This document shows, in pieces, positions 8,167 to 16,894 of a stretch of 64,000 nucleotides of DNA. Under the pieces are notes generated by a model. The model was given only the letters and a program-made list of their open reading frames with translations. It did no database searches and was not told where the DNA came from. Source of the stretch: Sphingobacteriia bacterium (lineage in GTDB: Bacteria; Bacteroidota; Bacteroidia; Bacteroidales; UBA7960). The first letter of the stretch is position 1; each line of letters opens with the position of its first letter. The DNA lies in assembly GCA_011390575.1 (NCBI GenBank), contig JAABSE010000003.1:37922-101921 (forward strand), read 5' to 3'. Made by a program: the position numbers and the translations under genes.

Positions 8167-8616
8167 ATGGATATTATTTTAAGGCAAGATGTTCCCAACC
8201 TGGGATTTAAAGACGATATGGTAACCGTTAAAGACGGTTACGCCCGCAACTTCCTCATTCCCCAGGGAATGGCTATCATGGCTATTTCTTCTGAAAAGAA
8301 AAAACTGGCCGAAACACTCAAGCAGAGAGCTTTCAAAGAAGATAAAGTTAAGAAAGAAGCGGAAAAACTGGCTGACCAAATGGCTGATATTCATGTAAAA
8401 ATCGGCGCAAAAGTGGGTACTTCAGGCAAAATCTTCGGTTCTGTTAATGCACTGCAAATTGCTGAAGCCATCAAAAAACAATATGATATTGATATTGACC
8501 GTAAGAAAATTATGGTGGATGGTGATGCAGTAAAAGAAGTAGGTGTTTACAAAGCCAAAGTAAACCTTCACAAAGAAGTTCGCTTTGACATCAAATTTGA
8601 AGTGATTGCTGAATAA
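8167..8616 (+). CDS. rplI: 50S ribosomal protein bL9
   Basis: Large-subunit protein with two globular domains joined by a long helix. 149 residues: N-domain MDIILRQDVPNLGFKDDMVTVKDGYARNFLIPQG, central helix ~40-75, C-domain with GKIFGSVNALQIAEAI. Last gene of rpsF-rpsR-rplI, 12 bases after rpsR, and followed by a perfect terminator. Confidence 0.98.
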   Translation: MDIILRQDVPNLGFKDDMVTVKDGYARNFLIPQGMAIMAISSEKKKLAETLKQRAFKEDKVKKEAEKLADQMADIHVKIGAKVGTSGKIFGSVNALQIAEAIKKQYDIDIDRKKIMVDGDAVKEVGVYKAKVNLHKEVRFDIKFEVIAE

Positions 8617-8638
8617 TCATACTTCAGCATGGTAATAT

Positions 8639-8673
8639 AACCTGCTTTCCCACCGGAAAGCAGGTTTCTTTTT
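8639..8673 (+). terminator. Rho-independent terminator of rpsF-rpsR-rplI
   Basis: Perfect 12-bp stem aacctgctttcc/ggaaagcaggtt with a CACC loop and a TCTTTTT tail, 22 bases after the rplI stop. Confidence 0.92.
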
Positions 8674-8685
8674 ATACAGGAAAAA

Positions 8686-9441
8686 ATGCTATCCTTATCA
8701 AAAATCAAATGGCTGAAATCGCTTGGCCAGAAAAAGTACAGAAAGCAGGAAGGTCTCTTTATTGCTGAGGGTGATAAGATTGTAAAGGAATTGCTTACCA
8801 GTAGTATGGAAGTAAAGGGCATTTACGGTACCGCCCCATGGGCCGGCGATGTAAGCTTTCCTGAGGGAATAGTGCCGGAAATTATTACAGACAAGGAGCT
8901 GGAGAGAATTTCTTCCCTTAATTCACCCAATCAGGCCCTGGCAGTAGTGAAAATACCGGCCACTAATACCGATTCCATTGAATTGAAAAACCGCTTCACC
9001 CTGGTACTGGACAATATACAGGATCCCGGAAACCTGGGGACTATAATAAGAACCGCAGACTGGTTTGGAATCTGCAACATTGTATGTTCGCCCGATACTG
9101 CTGAGCTTTACAACCCCAAAGTAATACAGGCCACCATGGGTTCATTTATGCGGGTAAACGTATTCTATACACAGCTTGAGGATTTTTTCGGTGGTATTCC
9201 GAAAGATTTTCCGGTTATGGGGGCATTGCTGGAGGGGGAAAACATTTTCCGGACAAATCTCCCAACAGAAGGTATCATTGTTACCGGAAATGAATCCAGA
9301 GGTATTTCTTCTCCCATCAAAGGATTTATCACAAACAGATTGTTCATCCCAAGGGGTGCAGAAAGCACTGAGCAGCCGGAATCTTTAAATGCTGCTGTTG
9401 CTACAGGGATTATACTTTCTAACCTTACAAATCAAGGCTAA
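8686..9441 (+). CDS. TrmH/SpoU-family RNA 2'-O-methyltransferase
   Basis: Transfers a methyl group from S-adenosylmethionine to a ribose 2'-OH in tRNA or rRNA. 251 residues: an N-terminal substrate-binding domain (KIKWLKSLGQKKYRKQEGLFIAEG, residues ~5-75) and a SPOUT knot domain. Motif 1 is DNIQDPGNLGTIIRTADWFG, motif 2 VTGNESRGIS and motif 3 LFIPRGAESTEQPESLNAAVATGIIL. The layout resembles the RlmB/TrmH group, but the target nucleotide cannot be read from sequence. It starts 12 bases after the rplI terminator and probably depends on read-through or a weak promoter. Confidence 0.92.
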   Translation: MLSLSKIKWLKSLGQKKYRKQEGLFIAEGDKIVKELLTSSMEVKGIYGTAPWAGDVSFPEGIVPEIITDKELERISSLNSPNQALAVVKIPATNTDSIELKNRFTLVLDNIQDPGNLGTIIRTADWFGICNIVCSPDTAELYNPKVIQATMGSFMRVNVFYTQLEDFFGGIPKDFPVMGALLEGENIFRTNLPTEGIIVTGNESRGISSPIKGFITNRLFIPRGAESTEQPESLNAAVATGIILSNLTNQG

Positions 9442-9470
9442 CCATTCTTCCTTTCGAATAAAATCTTTTG

Positions 9471-9478
9471 TATTTTTG
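9471..9478 (+). promoter_or_regulatory. Promoter -7 box (TATTTTTG) for the hemerythrin gene
   Basis: TATTTTTGCA 24 bases upstream of the ATG at 9502, matching TAnnTTTG; only a poor -33 (TTTCG). Confidence 0.5.
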
Positions 9479-9501
9479 CAGGCATTAAAATATATACACC
9501 C

Positions 9502-9939
9502 ATGCCACTTATAGAATGGAACAATGCTCAGTACAGCGTTAAAGTAGAACAGTTTGACAATGACCACAAAAAACTTCTGGGATTTATCAACGAGCTCCAC
9601 GAAGCAATGCTTCAGGGAAAAGGTAAGGATATATTAAATCATACCCTTTCCGAACTTCTGGATTATACCCATTATCACTTTGATGCAGAGGAAAACAAAC
9701 TGGCCGAAGCGGGGTATCCTGATCTGGAAGAGCATAAGCAATTGCATCGGGCGCTTATCGGTCAGCTTGAAGAACTCATCACTGACTTTACTGACGGAAA
9801 GCGTGAGATATCAGTGAAGACTTTCAGGTTTTTAAAAGAATGGCTGTTTAATCACATCCAGGTGGCAGATAAAAAATACACCCCCTGGCTCAAAAAACAG
9901 AATTCCGGCACCAATTACAAGCAAACAAATAAGCTTTAA
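9502..9939 (+). CDS. Bacteriohemerythrin
   Basis: Non-heme diiron O2-binding four-helix bundle, cytoplasmic. 145 residues with the full ligand pattern: IEWNNAQYSVKVEQFDNDHKK (His), HYHFDAEENKLAEAGYPDLEEH (HxxxE and HxxxH) and FNHIQVADKKYTPWL (HxxxxD). Stand-alone domain of standard length. Family roles are oxygen storage, delivery or sensing. It lies just before an NqrM-like gene, hinting at a respiratory context, although the two need not share a promoter. Confidence 0.93.
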   Translation: MPLIEWNNAQYSVKVEQFDNDHKKLLGFINELHEAMLQGKGKDILNHTLSELLDYTHYHFDAEENKLAEAGYPDLEEHKQLHRALIGQLEELITDFTDGKREISVKTFRFLKEWLFNHIQVADKKYTPWLKKQNSGTNYKQTNKL

Positions 9940-9984
9940 AGCTGTTATAAAAGCACGAGTAAATCATAATAAAACCCATATAAA

Positions 9985-10221
9985 ATGCAAGTAATTCTTT
10001 TGGCCATAGCACTGCTGGCCCTGGCTATCGGAGGGATAGCCATCAAAATGTTTTTTATCCCCGGGGGTACATTTACCAAAACCTGTGGCAGCACTTTTGA
10101 TCCCGAGACAGGGAAAGCCAGACCTTGTGCCTGCGCATCAGGCAACCCGGATGATTGTCATAGCTCTGAGGATAAGAAATCTTCAGAATTGATAGTGGAT
10201 TTTAAACAATTGAAGGGCTAA
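9985..10221 (+). CDS. Small membrane Cys-cluster protein, NqrM-like (candidate Na+-NQR maturation factor)
   Basis: 78 residues: an N-terminal transmembrane helix (VILLAIALLALAIGGIAIKM) followed by a soluble segment with four cysteines, 34, 48, 50 and 58 (KTCGSTFDP ... RPCACASGNPDDC). NqrM (DUF539) proteins share this plan: one helix, then a CG plus a CxC..C cluster. They help insert the iron centre held between NqrD and NqrE. The gene lies between bacteriohemerythrin and apbE and 2 kb from nqrABCDEF, which supports the role. Similarity is judged by eye, so function is inferred. The same small ORF could equally be an uncharacterised membrane protein. Confidence 0.6.
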   Translation: MQVILLAIALLALAIGGIAIKMFFIPGGTFTKTCGSTFDPETGKARPCACASGNPDDCHSSEDKKSSELIVDFKQLKG

Positions 10222-10253
10222 CGGTTCATTGCTTATTTGTGTTCTCCGCCCGC

Positions 10254-11276
10254 TTATCTGGCACTTTCCACCTCTTCACGGCTTAAGACCTTCAATCCGG
10301 GGGTGGTGTATGAGTTAAGACTGTCAACAGACTCCGAATAAATAAAGAAAGCATCCAGATCTTCTCTGGCTTCTGCAAATTGTACTGATTTTTCCAGTCC
10401 CATCACCATAAAAGCGGTAGCAAAAGCATCGGCGGTCATACAGTCATTGGCAAAAACAGAGACGCTGAGCAGATTATGCTGAACCGGTCTTCCTGTTTTG
10501 GGGTCAATGGTATGTGAAAATCTTTGCCCGTCCTGTACATAATACTTGCGGGTACTTCCGGAAGTTGCCAGAGCGCGGTCGTGCATTTCCACCATGTAGG
10601 CCCACTCCTGGGGAGCAAACATATCTTCAGCAGGTTTTTCGATACCTATGCGCCAGGCAGTGCCGTCGGGCTTAAGGCCTCTGGCAACCAAATCTCCACC
10701 CAATTCTACCAGGTAGGTCTCTATTCCCCTTGATTCGAGCAACTGTCCTGCTAAATCTGCCGCATACCCTTTGGCAATGGCATTAAAGTCAAACTGTATT
10801 TCAGGAATCTCTTTTATGACCCTGTTTCCCTCTACCCTTACACGATGATAACCCGTAATACTTTTCAGGCTATCGATAACATCAGGAGTCATGGTCTGCG
10901 GATGGTCGAAACCAAAACCCCAGGCATTGACCAATGGCGATACAGTGGGATCGAAAGCGCCTGAAGTTTCTTTTGCTATATCAATTCCTTGTTCTAAAAC
11001 CGAAAGAAAATATCCATCGGCCTGTTCGGTTTCATTCCTGTTAATCCTTGAAATAACAGAATTAGGAACATAATAGGAAAGAGATTGGTTGACATCATAG
11101 AACAGACTATCCAATGCAGCCTGGTAGTTTCTGTTGTCAGCACTATAATAAGAAACTGAATAATAGGTTCCAAACACCTCACCCCGGAAACTGATCTGGC
11201 GCATTTCCTTTGAGCTGCCACCGCAGGCTGTCAACAAAAGAAGAATTACGATTAAAACATTGACATTTTTCTTCAT
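10254..11276 (-). CDS. apbE: FAD:protein FMN transferase ApbE (lipoprotein)
   Basis: Attaches FMN covalently to Thr in NqrB and NqrC outside the cytoplasmic membrane. 340 residues with a lipoprotein signal MKKNVNVLIVILLLLTACGGS. The track start at 11333 adds 19 residues before this signal, so ATG 11276 is preferred. ApbE motifs include FDPTVSPLVNAWGFG, FDFNAIAKGYAADLAGQLLE, ELGGDLVARG, ALATSGSTRKYYVQDGQRFSHTIDPKTGRP and MTADAFATAFMVMG. The matching flavinylation sites are visible in the adjacent NqrB and NqrC. It is separated from nqrF by the cation transporter gene. Confidence 0.96.
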   Translation of the reverse strand: MKKNVNVLIVILLLLTACGGSSKEMRQISFRGEVFGTYYSVSYYSADNRNYQAALDSLFYDVNQSLSYYVPNSVISRINRNETEQADGYFLSVLEQGIDIAKETSGAFDPTVSPLVNAWGFGFDHPQTMTPDVIDSLKSITGYHRVRVEGNRVIKEIPEIQFDFNAIAKGYAADLAGQLLESRGIETYLVELGGDLVARGLKPDGTAWRIGIEKPAEDMFAPQEWAYMVEMHDRALATSGSTRKYYVQDGQRFSHTIDPKTGRPVQHNLLSVSVFANDCMTADAFATAFMVMGLEKSVQFAEAREDLDAFFIYSESVDSLNSYTTPGLKVLSREEVESAR

Positions 11277-11397
11277 CACAGATAGAAATTGTTTTAGGTA
11301 ACTAAAAATGTAAACTACAATTTTGATAAGCACAGAATCTCATTAATTTTATTCTGCCTGAAAGCCGGTACTCAAAGGTATTTGCGGGTAATATAAC

Positions 11398-12303
11398 TCA
11401 TTGTTTTACAGGAGGTATCAGCGGCTCTGTATGGATGGAAATAAAGGTTTCTCTGCCATATGCTTTTCTGAGCATTCTTTCCAGATCTACGGTTATTTCA
11501 TGTGCCTGTTCTACATTGAGATCATTCTGAACTTTTATATGAATATCGATAGCTATCTGGTTTCCTATTTTCCTGGTTTTCAACTCATGGGGGTCATGAA
11601 CACCTTCCACTTCAGCAGCAATCTGCAGAATTTCATCCTCATGATCCCTGGGAAGGGAAGTTTCAATGAGTTCTAAAAGTGTTTCACGGGTGATTTTCCA
11701 GGCGATGCGAAAAATAAAAAATGAAACAATTACAGCGGCCAGCGGGTCGAGAATTACCCAGTCGCTTCCCAGGAATATTGCTCCGCTGATACCCAGTAAG
11801 GTGCCAAAAGAGGAATATACGTCACTGCGGTGATGCCAGGCATTGGCAATAACAACCTGGCTCTGGGTTTGCCTACCTACTTGAATGGTATAACGAAATA
11901 AAATTTCCTTGATAATCACTGAGCCGATAGCTGCATAGAGAGCCCCCAAACCTGGCTGGGGCAAAATAACACCCTGTGTTACCCCGTAAATTTTCATGAT
12001 GCCGGAATAGAACAATCCAGCTCCCACCAGAATAAGGACTCCCCCTACAAAAGCAGTGGCAAGGGTTTCTACCTTTCCGTGTCCGTACTTGTGATTATGG
12101 TCGCGGGGTCGCTGGGAAACAGAAAGGCTGCCAACCACCACCAAATCGGTGGCAAAATCACTAACGGAATGAACACCATCAGCGATCATGGCAGAACTTC
12201 TGCCAAATACTCCTGCCATAATTTTGAGAACTGTTAAAACAAGATTGGCAACGAAGCCAATCCATATAACTTTTCGTGCCCTGAGTTTAAGTTCTCTGTC
12301 CAT
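11398..12303 (-). CDS. Cation diffusion facilitator (CDF) metal transporter
   Basis: Proton-coupled exporter of divalent metals. 301 residues: six transmembrane helices with the metal-site motifs DGVHSVSDFATD (TM2) and HHRSDVYSS (TM5), then the cytoplasmic ferredoxin-like dimer domain (GVHDPHELKTRKIGNQIAIDIHI). The HxxxD pairs suggest zinc or iron rather than manganese, but this is an inference. Its promoter lies in the 3' end of nqrF, and its leader contains the nqr terminator hairpin. Confidence 0.93.
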   Translation of the reverse strand: MDRELKLRARKVIWIGFVANLVLTVLKIMAGVFGRSSAMIADGVHSVSDFATDLVVVGSLSVSQRPRDHNHKYGHGKVETLATAFVGGVLILVGAGLFYSGIMKIYGVTQGVILPQPGLGALYAAIGSVIIKEILFRYTIQVGRQTQSQVVIANAWHHRSDVYSSFGTLLGISGAIFLGSDWVILDPLAAVIVSFFIFRIAWKITRETLLELIETSLPRDHEDEILQIAAEVEGVHDPHELKTRKIGNQIAIDIHIKVQNDLNVEQAHEITVDLERMLRKAYGRETFISIHTEPLIPPVKQ

Positions 12304-12315
12304 GGGAATAGTGAT

Positions 12316-12348
12316 AAAAAAAACAGCCCTGAGTTTTTATCAGGGCTG
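12316..12348 (-). terminator. Rho-independent terminator of the nqr operon
   Basis: The minus strand gives a perfect 9-bp stem cagccctga/tcagggctg followed by TTTTTTTT, starting 6 bases after the nqrF stop. It lies within the predicted 5' leader of the downstream CDF gene. Confidence 0.88.
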
Positions 12349-12379
12349 CAAAGTTAACCACCAAAATCGTCTAAGTCAA
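12349..12379 (-). promoter_or_regulatory. Promoter (TTG-N20-TAACTTTG) for the CDF transporter
   Basis: TAACTTTG at 12349-12356 overlaps the nqrF stop codon, and TTG lies at 12377-12379 with a 20-base spacer. Predicted transcription start (~12342) falls inside the nqr terminator hairpin. Confidence 0.6.
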
Positions 12380-13613
12380 TATTTTCTTCAGGTACCCCTA
12401 AATTATCCAGCATGGAGAGTACAGACTCGTTCATAATGGGAGGTCCACAGAGATAATATTCAACTTCCTCGGGCTCTTCGTGCTTGCTCAGATAATTATC
12501 GAGCACTACCTGATGAATAAAGCCCGTATAGCCATCCCAGTTATCTTCCTCTAAGGGTTCTGAAAGGGCAATATTGAATTTGAAATTAGGAAATTCCTCC
12601 TCGATCTTCCTGAATTCGTCCTCGTAAAAAATCTCTCTTTTGGAACGGGCTCCATACCAGTAAGATACTTTCCTGTCGGTCTTCAGGGTATGGAAAAGAT
12701 GGAAGATATGAGAGCGTAAAGGAGCCATACCTGCACCTCCTCCGATGTAAACCATTTCTCTTTCGGTATCCTTAATAAAGAATTCGCCATAAGGGCCGGA
12801 AATAGTAACCTTGTCGCCGGGTTTGCGCGAAAAGACATAAGAGGAACAAATACCGGGATTTACTTTCATAAACTGATTCTTCTCTCTGTCCCATGGCGGG
12901 GTTGCAATCCGGATGTTGAGCTTTACAATATTTCCTTCGGCAGGGTGATTGGCCATTGAGTAGGCCCGGTTAATGGCTTCGGGGTTAGTCATTTTCAAAT
13001 CCCACATTTTCAGGTTATCCCAGTCTTCACGGAATTTATCCTGAACCTTCATATCTTTGAAATCAATTTCGCATGGGGGCACATCTATCTGTATATATCC
13101 TCCTGACTGAAAATCGAGGTCTTCTCCTTCCGGAAGCTTAACAACAAATTCCTTGATGAAGGTCGCCACATTATCATTGGAAATAACTTCACACTCCCAT
13201 TTCTTGATTCCAAAGATTTCTTTGGGAATCTGGATTTTCATATCCTGTTTTACTTTCACCTGGCAGGCCAGTCGCCACTTATCCTGAATTTCTTTCCGGC
13301 TAAAATAGCCCACTTCTGTAGGAAGGATATCCCCTGCCCCATCCAGTACCTGACACCTGCATACGGCACAGGTACCACCTCCACCACAGGCGCTGGGGAG
13401 ATAAATACCCTGTTCGGAAAGGGTATTAAGAAGGGTACCGCCGGCATTGACATCAATTTTTTTGTCTTCGTTGATATTTACGGTTACCGGTCCTGAAGGA
13501 ACCAGTTTATTCCTGGCATAGAGCAATACTCCTACCAGCAAAAGCATGATGGCCAGAAACATTATCACGCTCAGGATAACAACCCATACATTGGTACTTA
13601 TCAAAAATATCAT
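12354..13613 (-). CDS. nqrF: Na+-translocating NADH:quinone reductase subunit F
   Basis: NADH-oxidising entry subunit of Na+-NQR. 419 residues: N-terminal transmembrane anchor ([20 protein letters not shown]), a 2Fe-2S ferredoxin domain ([17 protein letters not shown] plus a later Cys in RLACQV), the FAD domain motif RAYSMANHP and the NADH-binding [12 protein letters not shown]. The C-terminus is [10 protein letters not shown]. The track start at 13619 is TTG; the ATG two codons on (MIFLIS) is chosen. Last gene of nqrABCDEF, 25 bases after nqrE. Confidence 0.97.
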   Translation of the reverse strand: MIFLISTNVWVVILSVIMFLAIMLLLVGVLLYARNKLVPSGPVTVNINEDKKIDVNAGGTLLNTLSEQGIYLPSACGGGGTCAVCRCQVLDGAGDILPTEVGYFSRKEIQDKWRLACQVKVKQDMKIQIPKEIFGIKKWECEVISNDNVATFIKEFVVKLPEGEDLDFQSGGYIQIDVPPCEIDFKDMKVQDKFREDWDNLKMWDLKMTNPEAINRAYSMANHPAEGNIVKLNIRIATPPWDREKNQFMKVNPGICSSYVFSRKPGDKVTISGPYGEFFIKDTEREMVYIGGGAGMAPLRSHIFHLFHTLKTDRKVSYWYGARSKREIFYEDEFRKIEEEFPNFKFNIALSEPLEEDNWDGYTGFIHQVVLDNYLSKHEEPEEVEYYLCGPPIMNESVLSMLDNLGVPEENIDLDDFGG

Positions 13614-13638
13614 GGTCAAAATTCAATTTGGTTGATAA

Positions 13639-14256
13639 CTATAATTCAATTCCCATGAAGCTCATGAAGGCAATTCCCATAAGCCCGGTAATTATAAATG
13701 TAATACCCAGTCCGCGCAAGGGAGCTGGAACATTGGAGTAGCGGATTTTTTCGCGTATAGCGGCAATTCCAACAATGGCCAGAAACCAGCCTACACCACT
13801 ACCCAGACCAAAAGATATAGCCTCACCGATATTGGCGTAATTTCTTTCCTGCATAAAGAGAGAACCTCCCAGAATGGCACAGTTAACAGCAATCAGGGGA
13901 AGAAAAATCCCCAGGCTACTATACAATGTGGGGCTATATTTTTCAATGAGCATTTCCACCAGTTGCACCATGGCCGCAATAATAGCAATGAACATGATGA
14001 AGGACAAAAAGCTCAAATCAACAGAGGCAAACTGGGGTCCGAGCCAGGCAAGGGCACCACGGCCAATGATATAATTTTCAAGCAGAAAGTTTACAGGAAC
14101 CGTAATCCCCAGCACAAAAATGACTGCAAACCCCAATCCCACAGAAGTCTGAACCGTACGGGACACAGCCAGGTAGGAACACATACCCAGAAAGTATGCA
14201 AATACCATATTGTCAATAAATATAGACCTGACAAATATACTAACTAATTCTTCCAT
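13639..14256 (-). CDS. nqrE: Na+-translocating NADH:quinone reductase subunit E
   Basis: Membrane subunit that, with NqrD, holds the intramembrane iron centre. 205 residues, six helices, starting MEELVSIFVRSIFIDNMVFAYFLGMCSYLAVS; the Cys in GMCSYLAVS and the one in IAVNCAILGGSLFM are the expected half-site ligands. 43 bases after nqrD. Confidence 0.97.
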   Translation of the reverse strand: MEELVSIFVRSIFIDNMVFAYFLGMCSYLAVSRTVQTSVGLGFAVIFVLGITVPVNFLLENYIIGRGALAWLGPQFASVDLSFLSFIMFIAIIAAMVQLVEMLIEKYSPTLYSSLGIFLPLIAVNCAILGGSLFMQERNYANIGEAISFGLGSGVGWFLAIVGIAAIREKIRYSNVPAPLRGLGITFIITGLMGIAFMSFMGIEL

Positions 14257-14299
14257 TTTTATTTCTTTTACGAGTTAACAAATTTGATTGTGTGAGGGA

Positions 14300-14962
14300 T
14301 TAACTTACATCCACAAGTGCTCTGTCGCGATGACGCTGAATCCAGATAATCACACCAACAGTAATGAGTGCCATAGGAGGCAGGATCATAAGGCCGTTGT
14401 CAACGTATCCAAAATTGTATACAAAATTGGGGATTACCTGATACCCCATGAGAGAGCCTGAGCCCAGCAATTCCCGTATCGCCCCTACCAGCAACAAAAC
14501 ACTTCCATAACCGGCAGCATTACCAATACCATCCAGAAAAGATGGCCATACCTTATTGTGCAGGGCAAATGCTTCCAGTCGACCCATAATGATACAATTG
14601 GTAATAATAAGACCCACAAACACCGACAACTGACGGCTTACATCATACACGAAAGCCTCCAGCACCTGGTCTACCAGAATTACCAGGGAAGCAATAACGG
14701 TCAATTGAACGATAATACGTATCCTTGGAGGTATACCATGTCTGAGAAGTGAAATGATAACATTGGCCAATCCCATTACTGCTACAACAGCTATGGCCAG
14801 TACCAGGGAGGCTTTAAGCTGCACGGTAACAGCAAGCACAGAACAAACGCCCAGCACCTGCACCGTAATAGGGTTATCTTTCCCTATAGGGTCGCTCAGC
14901 AGTCTTTTATTTTTAGGTGAAAACAGCTTTTCTTTTGGGAAATTATTTTTTTCTTCGCTCAT
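14300..14962 (-). CDS. nqrD: Na+-translocating NADH:quinone reductase subunit D
   Basis: Membrane partner of NqrE. 220 residues with six helices. The half-site cysteines are visible in VLGVCSVLAVTVQLK and GLIITNCIIMGRLEAFA. The N-terminus carries a short soluble extension (MSEEKNNFPKEKLFSPKNK). Its ATG overlaps the nqrC stop (ATGA), implying translational coupling. Confidence 0.97.
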   Translation of the reverse strand: MSEEKNNFPKEKLFSPKNKRLLSDPIGKDNPITVQVLGVCSVLAVTVQLKASLVLAIAVVAVMGLANVIISLLRHGIPPRIRIIVQLTVIASLVILVDQVLEAFVYDVSRQLSVFVGLIITNCIIMGRLEAFALHNKVWPSFLDGIGNAAGYGSVLLLVGAIRELLGSGSLMGYQVIPNFVYNFGYVDNGLMILPPMALITVGVIIWIQRHRDRALVDVS

Positions 14963-15651
14963 GATGTTTTCTGTTTTTTAAAGTAAGGTAAATAAACTTC
15001 GAGCCCGTTTCGGATCATGGCTGTAACTCCGTTGGAAGTAATGGTACCGCCACTGATAGCATCAACAGCATGCTCATCATCGCTGGGAGCACCTCCTTTT
15101 ACAACCACTACAGGTTCAAACTCACCACTTTCGTCAAATATTTTCTTTCCTACAAACTGGTTTTCAAAGGGAGCGTCAGAAATTTCGGCACCCAATCCGG
15201 GAGTTTCGCTGGCATGATCAAAGTTTGCGCCGGCAATGGTGGTCAAATCACCTCTGAAGCTAAGATAGCCCCAGATAGCCCCCCACAACCCGTTGCCCCG
15301 AACAGGTACCACGTAAAACAATTCTCCATCTACATCTGCGATATACAGGGGAAGTTGCCTTTCTTCAACAGGTTTGCGGTTTTCATCCTGTAAATCCACT
15401 TCAAAGGCATCGCCTTCTATTTCTTCACCCACATGGTTGAGGACTTTGGTTTGGGTTATATACTGTTCAAAAAGCTCAATGGCTTCCCCTTTGGAGGCAG
15501 AAATTTCTATGGTAGATAAGATATTCTGCATTTTTTCAATACGCATATTCTTCTCCTGCAAAGGTCTGAGCAAAGTGGCAGCGGTAGACAAGACCAATGC
15601 CACAACAATCACCATTACGGAGGCATACATAAAAACATATCGATTACTCAT
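14959..15651 (-). CDS. nqrC: Na+-translocating NADH:quinone reductase subunit C
   Basis: Carries a covalently bound FMN in the periplasm. 230 residues: one N-terminal transmembrane helix (YVFMYASVMVIVVALVLSTAATLL) then the FMN-binding domain with the flavinylation site DAISGGTITSNGVT; the acceptor is the last Thr of the SGGTIT motif. The usual motif has GA, here GG, a tolerated variant. It is a substrate for the neighbouring ApbE. Confidence 0.96.
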   Translation of the reverse strand: MSNRYVFMYASVMVIVVALVLSTAATLLRPLQEKNMRIEKMQNILSTIEISASKGEAIELFEQYITQTKVLNHVGEEIEGDAFEVDLQDENRKPVEERQLPLYIADVDGELFYVVPVRGNGLWGAIWGYLSFRGDLTTIAGANFDHASETPGLGAEISDAPFENQFVGKKIFDESGEFEPVVVVKGGAPSDDEHAVDAISGGTITSNGVTAMIRNGLEVYLPYFKKQKTS

Positions 15652-15673
15652 TGTTTATTCTTTTAATGGTTTG

Positions 15674-16840
15674 TTAAGCCTGTGTTTGTACCCGGACTTT
15701 TTTCATGCGTTTGATACGCTTTTTGATATTGGCTTCCACTATATAATGGTCAATAAGGGGAGCAAATACATTCATAAATAGTATGGCAAGCATCATTCCT
15801 TCAGGATAAGCCGGATTTACCACCCGGATAAGAACTGTAATGATACCGATTAACAGGCCATAAATATACTTTCCCACACCTGTTTGTGAGGCAGACACCG
15901 GGTCAGTAGCCATATAAACAGCTCCAAAAGCAAAACCTCCCAGGATAAGATGTCTGTAGGCCGGCATCGCCATAAACTCATTTACTGCAAACAAATTAAA
16001 GATGGCACCCATTAGTAAACCACCCAGGAATACTGAAGCCATAATCCGAAAGCTGCCAATACCGGTAGCCACCAAAACTATTGCCCCCAGCAGGATGGCA
16101 AACGTGGAAGTCTCTCCGATAGAACCCGGGATAAAACCAAAGAACAGATCGAAATCCGAAGGCATGGTACCTTCCCCTGCAGCCATTACAGCAAGGCCGG
16201 TGGCCCCGGAGAATCCATCAATAAATTGTTCTGCGCCTTCATACACCCATACTTCTCCGGACAAATAGGAAGGATAGGCAAAAAACAGAAATGCCCGTGC
16301 CAGCAAAGCAGGATTCAGAATGTTCATACCTGTGCCCCCAAAAACCTCTTTCCCGATAATAACGGCAAAAATAGTTGCCAGGGCCACCATCCAAAGGGGA
16401 GTGGTAACAGGTATCACAAGAGGTATCAGCATACCCGACACCAGAAAACCCTCATTTACCTCATGATCCCGGGATGTGGCAAATATAAATTCAACGGCTA
16501 GTCCCGACACATAGCTTACCACAATGATGGGCAATACTTTTATCAGACCAAAAAGAACCTGATCGATAAACGCTACTTCTTCCCCGGTAGCTTTAAAGTG
16601 CTGAAAACCTACATTCCAGATTCCAAATAACAACGGGGGAATAAGAGCTATAATCACATAAACCATCGTTCTTTTCATGTCAATGGCATCGCGTATATGA
16701 CTTCCTCTATGGGTAACATCACCCTTTACATAAAGAAAGGTTTCAAATGCTTCAAAAGTCCTGTGAAACTTTTCAAACCTGCCTCCCTTCTCAAAATTGG
16801 GCTTCACCTTGGTTTCTACAAAATTTATTAATGCCTTCAA
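15674..16840 (-). CDS. nqrB: Na+-translocating NADH:quinone reductase subunit B
   Basis: Main membrane subunit; binds covalent FMN and riboflavin and forms part of the Na+ path. 388 residues with about ten helices; the flavinylation motif is DGFSGATGLAVMA. The N-terminus (FEKGGRFEKFHRTFEAFETFLY ... GSHIRDAIDMKR) aligns by eye with known NqrB, so the TTG at 16840 is taken as start; the next ATG would delete 51 conserved residues. 54 bases after nqrA. Confidence 0.96.
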   Translation of the reverse strand: MKALINFVETKVKPNFEKGGRFEKFHRTFEAFETFLYVKGDVTHRGSHIRDAIDMKRTMVYVIIALIPPLLFGIWNVGFQHFKATGEEVAFIDQVLFGLIKVLPIIVVSYVSGLAVEFIFATSRDHEVNEGFLVSGMLIPLVIPVTTPLWMVALATIFAVIIGKEVFGGTGMNILNPALLARAFLFFAYPSYLSGEVWVYEGAEQFIDGFSGATGLAVMAAGEGTMPSDFDLFFGFIPGSIGETSTFAILLGAIVLVATGIGSFRIMASVFLGGLLMGAIFNLFAVNEFMAMPAYRHLILGGFAFGAVYMATDPVSASQTGVGKYIYGLLIGIITVLIRVVNPAYPEGMMLAILFMNVFAPLIDHYIVEANIKKRIKRMKKVRVQTQA

Positions 16841-16894
16841 TTTTATATCCTTTTTGGGTTAATAAAATCTTATATGTAACTTACACTAAATTTA

